From NCBI RefSeq assembly GCF_001463885.1, contig NZ_BBWQ01000006.1, forward strand, positions 1-64,000: 64,000 nt of DNA, given 5' to 3'. The notes under the pieces were generated by a model. It did not search any database. It was given only the letters and a program-made list of their open reading frames with translations, and was not told the origin of the DNA. This DNA is from Aureimonas altamirensis (GTDB lineage Bacteria > Pseudomonadota > Alphaproteobacteria > Rhizobiales > Rhizobiaceae). The translations under genes and the position numbers were made by a program. Numbering within the stretch: position 1 is the first letter of the stretch; every line of letters begins with the position of its first letter. Positions 43,365 through 52,684 of this stretch are shown here, in pieces.

Positions 43365-43640
43365 TCAGCCCTTGGCGCTGCCCATGCGCAGCGACAATGC
43401 CCGTCCGCCGAGCGGCGAGCCGACCCGTATGCGAACCCGCGTGGTCGGCTGCGACGACCGCCAGGCACGTGCGCCATGGCACAGCAACAGGCTGACGAGG
43501 TCTTTGGCGCGCAGCCGCGAGCGGCCATCGCGCAGTTCCGACAGATGGGCGGCGGCATCGCCGATGAATGTGCCTCCCATTGCCGGGCGCGCATTCGCGA
43601 CCGTTTCGGTGGCCTTGGATTCGGGTTCAGCCGTCAGCAT
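43365..43640 (-). CDS. Hypothetical small basic protein
   Basis: A 91-residue reading frame directly after the D,D-carboxypeptidase gene (29 bases) with GAAGGTG 5 bases before its ATG. It fills the gap up to the DUF1489 stop. The product is Arg/Ser/Ala-rich with no membrane segment or motif I recognise. The ribosome site and spacing favour a real gene; the lack of homology recognised by eye leaves doubt. Confidence 0.45.
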   Translation of the reverse strand: MLTAEPESKATETVANARPAMGGTFIGDAAAHLSELRDGRSRLRAKDLVSLLLCHGARAWRSSQPTTRVRIRVGSPLGGRALSLRMGSAKG

Positions 43641-43669
43641 GGTGCACCTTCGTCTCGTCTGGTCTGTGG

Positions 43670-45241
43670 TCAGTTGGCGACTGCGTAGCAGGGGTAGGAT
43701 CGGGTCTGCAGCGCGCTGCAGGCCGCGTCGGCTTCCGCCTTGGACTCGAAGCCTGCGAAGCGTGCGCGGTAAAGCTTGTCGTTGCCGTTGGCGACGATCT
43801 CGGTGACCGGGCGGGCGTTTGCCAGGGCGGCGCCTGCAATCAGTCGAGCCTCGTCAAGCATGGCGTCCGCCGTTTCGCGGGCGGGTGTCGCCGCGATCTG
43901 CACAACCCAGCTGCGCGACTTGACCGCTTCCGCCACGGGAGAGGCGATGGAGCCGGTGGGCGAATGGTCGATGGATGCGGACGGAATCGGCGCCCGGGGG
44001 ATCGGCGCGCCCGGCATGCCGCTGCGTGCCGGCGCCATCTGTGGCGCTTCCAGCGGGCGGGTGGCGCGGGCGGGGCGGCTCGGCTCGGCTGCGAGGGCGT
44101 TGGCCGTCGGAACCGAAAGGCGCTGGGCCTGGCTGCGCTCGTTCATGGCGGCGCGAAGCGCATCCCGGCCCATCGAGGGGCGGCCTGATGGCGTCGCGAT
44201 GGCGTCGGCCACTGCGCCGGCGGCATTGGTGCCGTAGGCGGTCGCCACGCGGCTGTCGATCGATTCGGAACGCAGGGTCGGCAGCGGTCCCGTCTTCGGC
44301 AGGTCCGCGACGCGGGATGTAGAGGCCACCGCGCCCGGAGCGGCGCTGCGGCCCGTGGGCGACCAGGATGCGACCAGCGGCCCGCCGGAGCGCCCGCTGG
44401 CCTGCGGCAGATATGTCTTGATGAGCTCGGCCATGTGCGCATCGCGGGAGGCGCCTGTGCGACCGCCCATCACCACGGCGACGAGCTTCTTGTTGCCGGT
44501 CGCGACAGAGCTGACGAGGTTGTAGCCCGAGGCGTTGATATAGCCGGTCTTGATGCCGTCCACGCCGTCGATCCGGCCGAGCAGGCGGTTGTGGCCATTG
44601 ATCGTCTGCCCGCGGAAATTAAAGGAGCGGGTCGAGAAGTATTTGTAATATTGCGGGAAATGCTCCCGAAGCGCGATGCCGAGCGTCGCCATGTCGCGCG
44701 CCGTCGTCTGCTGGCCGGCATTGGGCAGGCCGTGCGGATTGCGGAACGTGGTGCGCGACATTCCAAGGCCACGCGCCTTGGACGTCATCATTTCGGCAAA
44801 GCGCGTTTCGGTGCCGCCCAGATACTCGGCGATTACCATGGAGGCATCGTTGGCCGAGCGGGTGATGAGGCCGTAGATGGCTTCTTCCACCGTCAGGGTG
44901 CCACCGGCGCGCACGCCGAGCTTGGTGGGCGGCCGGGACGAGGCATAGGCCGACACCTTCATCGGCGTCGAAAGCTTGGCGCGCCCGGTCTCCAGCGCCT
45001 CGAACATCAGGTACAGCGTCATCATCTTGGTCAGCGACGCCGGGTAGCGCAGATCGTCGCCGAAGCGGTTGAAGAGAACCTTGCCGTTATTCGCGTCGAC
45101 GACGAAAGCGGCATATTTCTCGTTCGCCGATGCCGAGCCCGCGGTTGCAGACAGGGCGATGCCGGTGCCCACCAAGGCCACCGCGCAGGTGCGCACCAGA
45201 CCGGTCAGGGCGGCTTTCAGACGTGTACGGAAGACTGGCAC
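43670..45241 (-). CDS. D-alanyl-D-alanine carboxypeptidase with C-terminal SPOR domain
   Basis: A 523-residue penicillin-binding protein of the S11 family. A signal peptide (about 1-39) is followed by the three active-site motifs: Ser69-x-x-Lys72 (PASLTK), Ser129-Ala-Asn131 and Lys231-Thr-Gly. A Pro/Ala/Ser-rich linker (about 290-435) leads to a SPOR domain (about 440-523), which binds denuded peptidoglycan at division sites. The enzyme trims the terminal D-Ala of stem peptides in the periplasm. GTG 45241 was chosen because the signal peptide begins there. Confidence 0.93.
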   Translation of the reverse strand: MPVFRTRLKAALTGLVRTCAVALVGTGIALSATAGSASANEKYAAFVVDANNGKVLFNRFGDDLRYPASLTKMMTLYLMFEALETGRAKLSTPMKVSAYASSRPPTKLGVRAGGTLTVEEAIYGLITRSANDASMVIAEYLGGTETRFAEMMTSKARGLGMSRTTFRNPHGLPNAGQQTTARDMATLGIALREHFPQYYKYFSTRSFNFRGQTINGHNRLLGRIDGVDGIKTGYINASGYNLVSSVATGNKKLVAVVMGGRTGASRDAHMAELIKTYLPQASGRSGGPLVASWSPTGRSAAPGAVASTSRVADLPKTGPLPTLRSESIDSRVATAYGTNAAGAVADAIATPSGRPSMGRDALRAAMNERSQAQRLSVPTANALAAEPSRPARATRPLEAPQMAPARSGMPGAPIPRAPIPSASIDHSPTGSIASPVAEAVKSRSWVVQIAATPARETADAMLDEARLIAGAALANARPVTEIVANGNDKLYRARFAGFESKAEADAACSALQTRSYPCYAVAN

Positions 45242-45448
45242 GTTCGAGGCTCTCTTGCTTCGGGTGGCGCCACGGCGGCGAGTCGCCGGGGCATTTCTGC
45301 AACTGTCACCGTCCAACCGTAGAGAGGCAGCCTTACCAATCCGTTTATGGTTGAAGGTTCGTTTGCAACTTCCACCGAATTCCCATGGCCGCCCTACGGC
45401 GCACCTTAACCGTCCGCGATTCCCCCTTTGGCCGCAACGCACAATCGG

Positions 45449-45477
45449 TTGCGTTTTATTGTGCAATGCAATATACT
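45449..45477 (+). promoter_or_regulatory. Sigma-70-type promoter of the phasin gene
   Basis: TTGCGT (45449-45454) and TATACT (45472-45477) are separated by exactly 17 bases, about 50 bases upstream of the phasin start. The spacer contains TGCAATGCA, a probable regulator site. Confidence 0.65.
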
Positions 45478-45499
45478 GGCGGGGTATTGTTGCATTGCA
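45462..45499. promoter_or_regulatory. Pair of inverted TGCAATGCA sites at the phasin promoter, probable PhaR operators
   Basis: TGCAATGCA (45462-45470) lies in the promoter spacer, and its reverse complement TGCATTGCA (45491-45499) lies just past the -10 box. TGC/GCA-rich short dyads at phasin promoters are the known targets of PhaR repressors, which leave DNA when polyhydroxyalkanoate granules form. PhaR control is inferred from this. Confidence 0.55.
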
Positions 45500-45526
45500 G
45501 CACATTCAATCGAAGGGAGTGAGGAC

Positions 45527-45874
45527 ATGACGGCATACGACGACACCAGCCGCATCGGCAAAGAGGCGATGGACGGCGCGTTGAAATTGGTTTCTGCCAT
45601 GACGCGCGGATTTCAGATGCTGGCTTCGGAGACGGGTGACTACACCAAGCGCTCCTACGAGCAGTCCACCGAGCTGATGGAGAAGATGACGCAGGTCCGC
45701 ACCCTGGACAAGGTGTTCGAGCTGCAGGCCGATTATGCCAAGGCGGCTTACGAGGGCTGGGTCTCGCAGGCGACGAAGATGAGCGAAATCTGCTCGGACA
45801 TGGCGCGCGAAAGCTACAAGCCCTTCGAAGGCGTCCTGAATAGCTTCCCCAAGCCGCAGGCTTTCAAGGCCTGA
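45527..45874 (+). CDS. Phasin family protein
   Basis: A 115-residue phasin, a small amphipathic protein that coats polyhydroxyalkanoate granules. The helix pattern and the segment KRSYEQSTELMEKMTQVRTLDKVFELQADYAKAAYEGW, cited by its core QADYAKAAYEGW, are typical of the phasin_2 family. AAGGGAGTGAGG precedes ATG 45527. A strong promoter with likely PhaR sites and a terminator frame the gene as a single unit. Confidence 0.93.
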   Translation: MTAYDDTSRIGKEAMDGALKLVSAMTRGFQMLASETGDYTKRSYEQSTELMEKMTQVRTLDKVFELQADYAKAAYEGWVSQATKMSEICSDMARESYKPFEGVLNSFPKPQAFKA

Positions 45875-45920
45875 CCATCCGGCAGGGTGCGCACTACGCG
45901 CACCGCCAGACACATCCTGC

Positions 45921-45952
45921 AAACCGCGTCCGGCAACGGGCGCGGTTTTTTT
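45921..45952 (+). terminator. Rho-independent terminator after the phasin gene
   Basis: A 12-bp stem (eight pairs AAACCGCG/CGCGGTTT continued by four inner pairs, one a G-T wobble) carries a GCAA tetraloop and runs into TTTTTTT. Confidence 0.88.
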
Positions 45953-45954
45953 GC

Positions 45955-45966
45955 TTTACTGGTAAA
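45955..45966. promoter_or_regulatory. TTTACTGGTAAA dyad before the surface-protein gene
   Basis: Arms TTTAC and GTAAA flank a two-base centre, 57 bases upstream of the lower-GC surface-protein gene and directly after the phasin terminator. A related half-site recurs before two cyclic-di-GMP genes. Function unproven. Confidence 0.3.
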
Positions 45967-46022
45967 CATTCGAACGTTAGAGCGCATAAGATATCGTTAT
46001 GAATGATGGTGGTTAAAGCGTT

Positions 46023-48713
46023 ATGGCCATTAAGAAGCTTGTCGGGCCGGCAACGGCGCCGAGTTCAGATGTCTTTCTGTGGGATGGATCCGGCGCCGTC
46101 AGGGTTGTGGCGGGGTCGACTGTGTCGATCCAGGCCAAACGCGGCATTCGTTATCGTTTGCAGAACAGCATGGATCCGAACGGCAAGCTATTCAAGGGAG
46201 ACGTTTTCGCTCTCAGGGACAATGACGACAATCTCGTCGTGCTTTTGCAGGACCACACGAAGATCGTCCTTGAGGACTTCTTCCTGGCTTGCGACGATGC
46301 GGCCTGTGCCATCGAACTGCCAAGCGTGGAAAACCACCTCAAGATGATCGATGGTGGCACCGACACCCCGATGATCGCCAAGGATGGTACGCAGTACATC
46401 TATTCGTTTTCGGCGTCGAACGAACCGATGTCGATGATCAATGCGTTTTCCACGCAATACGGCATCACAAAAGAGGTCGGCGATCTGGTTGCCAATGTGT
46501 CGCTGCAGCGGCCGATGTACCTTCCGGTTCTCGGTGGGCTGGGCGGGCTTGGCGTTGCCGGCGCAACGCTGGGCGGTGGCTCCGGCGGCGGGTCTGACGC
46601 CGGGTACGTTGTTACGACTGTCACGACGCCGCCCCTGGTCTCAGAGGCCAAAAGCATGCACGTATACGGGAACGTGATCGCGGGCCCGGTTATCGATGGT
46701 CACGGTCTGGAAGTCAGCTTTTACGATCTGGACGGCCACCTCATTCTCGGCCCGATCGCCATCGCCAGTGACGGGACATTCGAGACGGACTTGCCTAAGG
46801 GGTACCGCGGCGTTCTGCTGGCTCGTGTTTCAGACAAATCCGATGGCCCAGACTACCTTGATGAAGCGACGGGGAAGCCAGTCGACCTTCCGGGAGAGCT
46901 TCGTCTCTATCTCTTTGTGAATGGCGCGGGGTCCACCGCGGTTACGGTGTCGCCTCTTTCGGAACTGGCGGTCCGTTACGCAGAGAAGACCGCGGGCCAA
47001 GGGGTTGTCGCGGAAAGCGCGGCCAAAGCGGCAAATGATTACGTTGCTGCCGCTCTCGGTATTCAAGGTGAAATTCATCAGCCGGCAGCAGCCGTCATCG
47101 ACAGGTCAGGGCAGGTCAGCACCGGCTCCAATTATGTCGGCAAGCTTCTGGCGTCGATGTCCGGGCTATCGGCGAATTTCGGTTATGAGCAATCATTCGA
47201 GTATATGCTGCTGGCCTTGGACAAGAACGACCTGAACACCCCGGCTTACGTGCTTTCCTTTGGCGCGCACGCGGTCGACAAGGCAAATCCAGATGTGCAT
47301 CTCGTCGATTCCATCGCCAGTGGCTCGCCGATTTTCGCGCAGGCGAACGAGGTTCGCCTGGCGGCAATGGATGCGATACAGCGCGATATAAGAATCTACG
47401 TTCTGTCTAACATCGGCCCCGACGATGCGGCGAAGATGTCTGCTGATACGCTGAGCCATCTGTCGGCGGAAGATATGGAGTACATTCCAGCCGAAGCCCT
47501 GGCGCATATCGACGCGTCTCGATTGGCAGCAGCTCAGTTGACGTTTCTGTCGAGCGAGCAGATGCAAGCCCTTTATGGGCTGCACGTCCAGACCCAGGAT
47601 TTCGGTACGGGCTTTGATTTCACGCTCAACAGGCGTCCCGAATTGTTCGGCACATTGAGTGCGCCACTACCACAGGGCGCATCCTTGACGATCATGGTTG
47701 ATGACGAACAGATCGGGTTTGCGACATTGTCGGAGGATCGTCTGAGATGGACATTCAATCCATCCCTGGACCTCTACACAACTTCAAATTCCCTCAGTGT
47801 TGCTGTGAGTACGCCGGAGATGTCGTCCCTGCAACCAGGCGAGCCGCTGAACATCGACATCCGCAGCGTCGCCATGCTGTATACGAGCGAGATCGGACAG
47901 TTGCCGGCAGATTATTTAAGCAATGTCAACGCCGGATCCTTTGATGGGCTGACGGTCGAGCAGCTTAAGGCGCTGACCGTTGCTCAACTGACTGTAATGA
48001 GCAACGAGCAGAAACTGCATGCCTTTTCTCCCAGTATCGACAGTCTCTTTTCCAATGGACATCAGTCCACGTCACTTCAGGTCTCCGCTGACGGATTGGA
48101 GCTTCATGGAAGCGTGAAGGCGCCCATTCCCGACGGGGTAAGTCTTCGCGTGCCGATGTTCGAGGACGGGCAAATGGTCGGTGAGGTCGATGTGACCGGT
48201 GAGACATGGATTTGGAAGCCGACTGGCCCGTTGGAAAACGGTCCGCATTACTTTACTGCCGGTAGCGCGATCAGTGCCAATACGGTGATTGCGATGGTGG
48301 ATTCGATCGATCCCCACATCAGCAACGTAATGGCGCGTGTGAATGGGGCCTCGAGCTTGTCAGCACAGGTCGGGAACGAGCTGAAATTCTTGGTGTCGAT
48401 GACCGAGCCAGTCACCGTCGATACAACGGCCGGAACCCCGACGCTGAACATCGTTATCGGATCTACCGTGCGTCATCTGGCGATGGCATCTGTGACCAGC
48501 TCACTGCTGGAATTCACCTATCAGGTTGCCGACGGTGATGTTGATATGGACGGCATTACGCTTGGTGAGGAGACGCTATCGTTGAATGGTGCCAGCATTC
48601 GTGACCTCGCCGGAAATGACTTGGCGCTGGATGGCCAGATCCACTTTTACGGCAGCATGAAGATCGGGGTCGCCAACTCGGCGTATCCCGATCAATCGCC
48701 ATTCCCGGTCTAG
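46023..48713 (+). CDS. BapA-like surface/adhesin protein of lower GC content
   Basis: An 896-residue protein. The first 190 residues resemble the BapA prefix domain of large adhesins (IVLEDFF and a Gly-rich hydrophobic YLPVLGGLGGLG stretch). The middle has an Ig-like part with TVSPLSELAVRYA and two tracts of short helical repeats of the type L-T/S-x-E-Q-L/M (residues about 465-530 and 635-670). The C-terminal domain (about 760-885) has TPTLNIVIG, FTYQVADGDVDMDGI and IRDLAGNDLAL, as in repeat units of giant surface proteins. There is no classical signal peptide or RTX repeat. Base composition is more A/T-rich than neighbours, suggesting transfer. Confidence 0.7.
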   Translation: MAIKKLVGPATAPSSDVFLWDGSGAVRVVAGSTVSIQAKRGIRYRLQNSMDPNGKLFKGDVFALRDNDDNLVVLLQDHTKIVLEDFFLACDDAACAIELPSVENHLKMIDGGTDTPMIAKDGTQYIYSFSASNEPMSMINAFSTQYGITKEVGDLVANVSLQRPMYLPVLGGLGGLGVAGATLGGGSGGGSDAGYVVTTVTTPPLVSEAKSMHVYGNVIAGPVIDGHGLEVSFYDLDGHLILGPIAIASDGTFETDLPKGYRGVLLARVSDKSDGPDYLDEATGKPVDLPGELRLYLFVNGAGSTAVTVSPLSELAVRYAEKTAGQGVVAESAAKAANDYVAAALGIQGEIHQPAAAVIDRSGQVSTGSNYVGKLLASMSGLSANFGYEQSFEYMLLALDKNDLNTPAYVLSFGAHAVDKANPDVHLVDSIASGSPIFAQANEVRLAAMDAIQRDIRIYVLSNIGPDDAAKMSADTLSHLSAEDMEYIPAEALAHIDASRLAAAQLTFLSSEQMQALYGLHVQTQDFGTGFDFTLNRRPELFGTLSAPLPQGASLTIMVDDEQIGFATLSEDRLRWTFNPSLDLYTTSNSLSVAVSTPEMSSLQPGEPLNIDIRSVAMLYTSEIGQLPADYLSNVNAGSFDGLTVEQLKALTVAQLTVMSNEQKLHAFSPSIDSLFSNGHQSTSLQVSADGLELHGSVKAPIPDGVSLRVPMFEDGQMVGEVDVTGETWIWKPTGPLENGPHYFTAGSAISANTVIAMVDSIDPHISNVMARVNGASSLSAQVGNELKFLVSMTEPVTVDTTAGTPTLNIVIGSTVRHLAMASVTSSLLEFTYQVADGDVDMDGITLGEETLSLNGASIRDLAGNDLALDGQIHFYGSMKIGVANSAYPDQSPFPV

Positions 48714-49007
48714 GCCTTTATCGTATCGACCCCTCGCGATCATTGACTGCCGGGCCGGAAGCGGCTCGGCAGTATGCGTTTCGGCGTCTTTTCGACAGTG
48801 CCGATATGGCTTCGGTGCAAGTTTTCGGTCGTGCCCTTGCGCCCACCGTCAAACGGGGCGACCATCCATTTCGTGGTTGGGACCATGGCGTCGACATATC
48901 GCATCGGCGAATGCCTTAAAATGGCGTCGCTAATGCTTACATATCGATCCATGACGATGGTGGCATTGAGAGACACGGACTTGGTCGAGGCGCAATCGGT
49001 AATCATC

Positions 49008-49337
49008 ATGCAAGCCGGGCAGGCGGGCGACGGCGACACGGATCGCGGTACGTCCGTCATCACGCGCACAAAGACGAAAACCAAAAGGCCGAGTCTTTAC
49101 AGGGTCCTTCTGCTCAACGACGATTATACCCCGATGGAGTTCGTCGTTCATGTTCTCGAACGCTTCTTCCAGAAGGACAGGGAAGCAGCCACCCGTATCA
49201 TGTTGCACGTGCACAAGCATGGTGTCGGTGAGTGCGGAGTTTACACATACGAGGTCGCGGAGACGAAGGTCACGCAGGTCATGGATTTCGCCCGTCAGCA
49301 CCAACATCCGCTGCAATGCGTGATGGAAAAGAATTGA
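49008..49337 (+). CDS. clpS: ATP-dependent Clp protease adaptor ClpS
   Basis: A 109-residue N-end-rule adaptor that hands substrates to ClpA. The core [20 protein letters not shown], cited as [13 protein letters not shown], the [13 protein letters not shown] segment and the end HPLQCVMEK are conserved. ATG 49008 gives the usual rhizobial length and the short T/K-rich lead; upstream ATGs would add unmatched residues. ClpA follows after 8 bases. Confidence 0.93.
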   Translation: MQAGQAGDGDTDRGTSVITRTKTKTKRPSLYRVLLLNDDYTPMEFVVHVLERFFQKDREAATRIMLHVHKHGVGECGVYTYEVAETKVTQVMDFARQHQHPLQCVMEKN

Positions 49338-49345
49338 GGTGAAGC

Positions 49346-51832
49346 TTGCCTACATTTTCTCCCAGTCTCGAACGGTCGCTCCATCAGGCGTTGACATTCG
49401 CCAATGAGCGTCACCAAGAGTTCGCCACCCTGGAACATCTTCTTCTGGCGCTGCTGGAAGATGCCGACGCGGCGGCCGTGCTGCGTGGATGCAGTGTCGA
49501 TATCGACACGCTGCGCGGAGCCCTTGTCGACTATATCGATACCGAACTTGCGAACCTCGTCACCGGCAGCGACGAGGATTCCAAACCGACGGCCGGTTTC
49601 CACCGGGTCATCCAGCGGGCCGTCATCCATGTCCAGTCTTCCGGCCGCGAAGAGGTGACGGGCGCCAACGTGCTTGTCGCCATCTTCGCCGAACGCGAAA
49701 GCCATGCCGCCTTCTTCCTGCAAGAGCAGGAGATGACCCGATACGATGCCGTTAATTTCATTTCCCACGGAATTTCCAAGCGACCCGGTGGCGCCGAAAG
49801 CCGATCCGTTCGCGGAGCTGAGGACGAGCAATCGACCATGGGGCAATCGCACGAGGAAGAAGGACGCCGCAAGGAGAAGCAGGATGCGCTCAGCGCCTAC
49901 TGCGTCAACCTGAACGAGAAGGCGCGCACCGGGCGGATAGACCCGCTGATCGGCCGCGCCGACGAGATCAACCGCACCATCCAGGTGCTGTGCCGCCGCT
50001 CCAAGAACAACCCGCTCTATGTGGGCGATCCGGGCGTCGGCAAGACGGCGATCGCCGAGGGCCTGGCCAAGCGCATCGTGGAAGGCGACGTGCCCGAGGT
50101 GCTGGCCGATGCCACCATCTTCTCTCTGGATATGGGTACGTTGCTGGCCGGCACGCGCTATCGCGGCGATTTCGAGGAGCGGCTGAAGCAGGTCGTGAAG
50201 GAGCTCGAGGATTATCCCGGCGCCGTCCTCTTCATCGACGAGATCCACACCGTCATCGGTGCGGGCGCCACCTCGGGCGGCGCGATGGACGCGTCCAACC
50301 TGTTGAAGCCGGCCTTGTCCTCGGGGGCGATCCGCTGCATCGGATCAACCACTTACAAGGAGTATCGCCAGTTCTTCGAGAAGGACCGGGCCCTGGTGCG
50401 CCGCTTCCAGAAGATCGACGTCAAGGAGCCCAGCATCGACGATGCGGTGTCGATCCTGAAGGGATTGAAGCCCTATTTCGAGGAGTTCCACCACGTTCGG
50501 TTCACCAACGAGGCGATCCGTTCTGCCGTGGAGCTGTCGGCCCGCTACATCAATGACCGCAAGTTGCCCGACAAGGCGATCGACGTCATCGACGAAACGG
50601 GTGCGTCCCAGATGCTGCTGCCGGAGTCCCGGCGCAAGAAGCAGATCGGTGTCAAGGAGATCGAGGCCACCGTTGCCACCATGGCGCGGATACCGCCGAA
50701 ATCGGTTTCCAAAGACGACGAGGCGGTGCTGGCCAATCTCGACGCGCAGCTCAAGCGGGTCGTGTATGGGCAGGATACGGCCATCGACATGCTGACGGCC
50801 GCGATCAAGCTGTCGCGGGCCGGCCTGCGCGAGCCCGAGAAGCCGATCGGCAGCTATCTGTTTTCGGGCCCCACGGGTGTCGGCAAGACGGAAGTGGCCA
50901 AGCAGCTTGCGGCTTCGCTAGGCATCGAGCTTCTACGCTTCGACATGTCGGAATACATGGAGCGGCACACGGTTTCGCGGCTCATCGGGGCACCTCCCGG
51001 ATATGTCGGCTTCGACCAGGGCGGGCTTCTGACCGATGGCGTCGACCAGCATCCGCACTGCGTGCTGCTGCTGGACGAGATCGAGAAGGCGCATCCAGAC
51101 CTGTTCAACATCCTTCTGCAGGTTATGGACCATGGCAAGCTGACGGATCACAACGGCAAGCGTATCGATTTCCGCAACGTCATCCTGATCATGACAACCA
51201 ATGCCGGCGCGGCTGATATGCAGAAGGCGTCCATCGGCTTTACCTCCGCCAAGCGGAGGGGGGACGATATGGAAGCGATCAACCGGCTGTTCACGCCGGA
51301 GTTCCGCAACCGTCTGGATGCGATCATTCCGTTCGCACCCTTGCCGACGCCGGTCATCCATGAAGTGGTCCAGAAGTTCGTCATGCAGCTCGAGGCGCAG
51401 CTTTCGGATCGTGGCGTGACCTTCGAGCTTGAGCCGGAAGCCATCAAGTGGCTGGCCGAAAAGGGCTATGATGAGAATATGGGTGCCCGGCCTCTGGGGC
51501 GGGTGATCCAGAAATACATCAAGACGCCGCTGGCGGACGAGGTCCTGTTCGGAAAGCTGAAGCGGGGCGGCACCGTCAAGGTGTCGGTTGTGGATGGCGC
51601 CGACGGGCAGGAACTGAAGCTTGAGGCGATTGCCGACGAGGCGCCGGCGCGCCGCAAGTCTGCCGAGAGCCGGAACCGCCGCCAGGCCCGTGTCGAGGAA
51701 GAGCAGGATGATTACGATGGCGGCGATGTCGCCGTCGCATCCCCGCCGAAAGCCGCGTCGCGGCCCGACGCGAAGCAGTCCGAGGCACGGCGCGGCGGCA
51801 CGGTGCCGAAGGTCCCGCGCAACAAGCAATAA
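49346..51832 (+). CDS. clpA: ATP-dependent Clp protease ATPase subunit ClpA
   Basis: An 828-residue AAA+ unfoldase. The N-domain (about 1-145) binds ClpS; D1 has Walker [11 protein letters not shown] and D2 has [10 protein letters not shown], with [17 protein letters not shown] and arginine-finger regions intact. After residue about 745 there is a 70-residue, Lys/Arg/Asp-rich tail that is longer than in E. coli ClpA. TTG 49346 has GAGGTG 5 bases upstream. It works with ClpP, which is not in the window. Confidence 0.95.
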   Translation: MPTFSPSLERSLHQALTFANERHQEFATLEHLLLALLEDADAAAVLRGCSVDIDTLRGALVDYIDTELANLVTGSDEDSKPTAGFHRVIQRAVIHVQSSGREEVTGANVLVAIFAERESHAAFFLQEQEMTRYDAVNFISHGISKRPGGAESRSVRGAEDEQSTMGQSHEEEGRRKEKQDALSAYCVNLNEKARTGRIDPLIGRADEINRTIQVLCRRSKNNPLYVGDPGVGKTAIAEGLAKRIVEGDVPEVLADATIFSLDMGTLLAGTRYRGDFEERLKQVVKELEDYPGAVLFIDEIHTVIGAGATSGGAMDASNLLKPALSSGAIRCIGSTTYKEYRQFFEKDRALVRRFQKIDVKEPSIDDAVSILKGLKPYFEEFHHVRFTNEAIRSAVELSARYINDRKLPDKAIDVIDETGASQMLLPESRRKKQIGVKEIEATVATMARIPPKSVSKDDEAVLANLDAQLKRVVYGQDTAIDMLTAAIKLSRAGLREPEKPIGSYLFSGPTGVGKTEVAKQLAASLGIELLRFDMSEYMERHTVSRLIGAPPGYVGFDQGGLLTDGVDQHPHCVLLLDEIEKAHPDLFNILLQVMDHGKLTDHNGKRIDFRNVILIMTTNAGAADMQKASIGFTSAKRRGDDMEAINRLFTPEFRNRLDAIIPFAPLPTPVIHEVVQKFVMQLEAQLSDRGVTFELEPEAIKWLAEKGYDENMGARPLGRVIQKYIKTPLADEVLFGKLKRGGTVKVSVVDGADGQELKLEAIADEAPARRKSAESRNRRQARVEEEQDDYDGGDVAVASPPKAASRPDAKQSEARRGGTVPKVPRNKQ

Positions 51833-51855
51833 CCACGCATTGTGACGTGGATGGG

Positions 51856-51884
51856 GAAGGGGCCTTGCGGCCCCTTCTTCGTTT
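51856..51884 (+). terminator. Probable terminator after clpA
   Basis: A 9-bp stem (GAAGGGGCC and complement) with a TTGC loop is followed by TTCGTTT, 23 bases after the clpA stop. Confidence 0.6.
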
Positions 51885-51955
51885 GCGGTGCTATTTCGGG
51901 TAGCAAGTCACCCTTACCAAGTGTAGGTGATGACGGTCTTGGAGGGGCCGTGGCG

Positions 51956-52684
51956 ATGGGGACTGTGCCGGGGGGAGATGCGTCGGGGGCCGCCTGGTTC
52001 CTGCGGGGAATGCGGGGCATTCTGTCGGTGCCGGCGCTGATCCTGACCGTGTCGATGGTCGGCTTTGCAGGGCTTGCCCGCGAGGCGGGCATAGACTGGC
52101 TCCACGCAGCTTTCATGACGTTCACCATCTGGGCGCTGCCGGCCAAGATCATCGTGGTCGGCGCCATCACGGCAGGACTTTCCCTGCCGGCTGCCGCGCT
52201 TGCCGTGGCTTTGTCTTCCGTTCGCCTGATGCCGATGGTCGTGGCGCTGATGCCCGAATTGCGCGCACCGCGCAGCAGCCGCTGGAGCATGCTCTTCCTG
52301 TCGCATTTCGTGGCGATCACCTGTTGGGTCTTTGCTATGGAGCATCTGCACGCCGTGCCACGCGACAGGCGGCCGATATTCTTTGCCGGGTTCGCCGTAA
52401 CGCTGACGCTGATCAACACGATAGTGGTTGCCATCGCGTTCAACCTGATGGGCCATTTTCCACCGCTGGTGGCCGGAGCCCTGGCGTTTCTGACGCCGGT
52501 CTACTTCCTGTTGTCGCTCTTCGGATCGGCGCGGGAAGCCTCCGGCCGCTACGGCCTCTTCGTCGGCATGGCGCTCCTGCCTGTCGCGCACTGGCTTGCC
52601 CCCGGCTTCGACATCCTGATCGCCGGCATCGTCGGCGGGCTCATCGCCTTCGCCATCGGCCGGATGGAGGCAAGGAATGGGTGA
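51956..52684 (+). CDS. azlC: AzlC family branched-chain amino acid exporter subunit
   Basis: A 242-residue membrane protein with about six hydrophobic segments. The AzlC signatures are visible: VGFAGLAREAG, SSVRLMPMVVAL and LTPVYFLLSLFG. With AzlD it forms a branched-chain amino acid (or azaleucine) efflux unit. ATG 51956 has GGAGGGG 8 bases upstream; the open frame further up lacks support. It overlaps azlD by eight bases. Confidence 0.9.
   Translation: MGTVPGGDASGAAWFLRGMRGILSVPALILTVSMVGFAGLAREAGIDWLHAAFMTFTIWALPAKIIVVGAITAGLSLPAAALAVALSSVRLMPMVVALMPELRAPRSSRWSMLFLSHFVAITCWVFAMEHLHAVPRDRRPIFFAGFAVTLTLINTIVVAIAFNLMGHFPPLVAGALAFLTPVYFLLSLFGSAREASGRYGLFVGMALLPVAHWLAPGFDILIAGIVGGLIAFAIGRMEARNG

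Noticed and set aside
43372-43806. Plus-strand 144-codon frame over the end of the carboxypeptidase gene
   Set aside because: Arg-rich shadow composition and 137 bases of overlap with a well-supported gene; the minus-strand frame at 43365-43640 has the better ribosome site.
49346-51832. Suspected frameshift or fusion in clpA because of the long charged C-terminal tail
   Set aside because: The frame is continuous, both ATPase domains are complete, and charged C-terminal tails are common in alphaproteobacterial ClpA.
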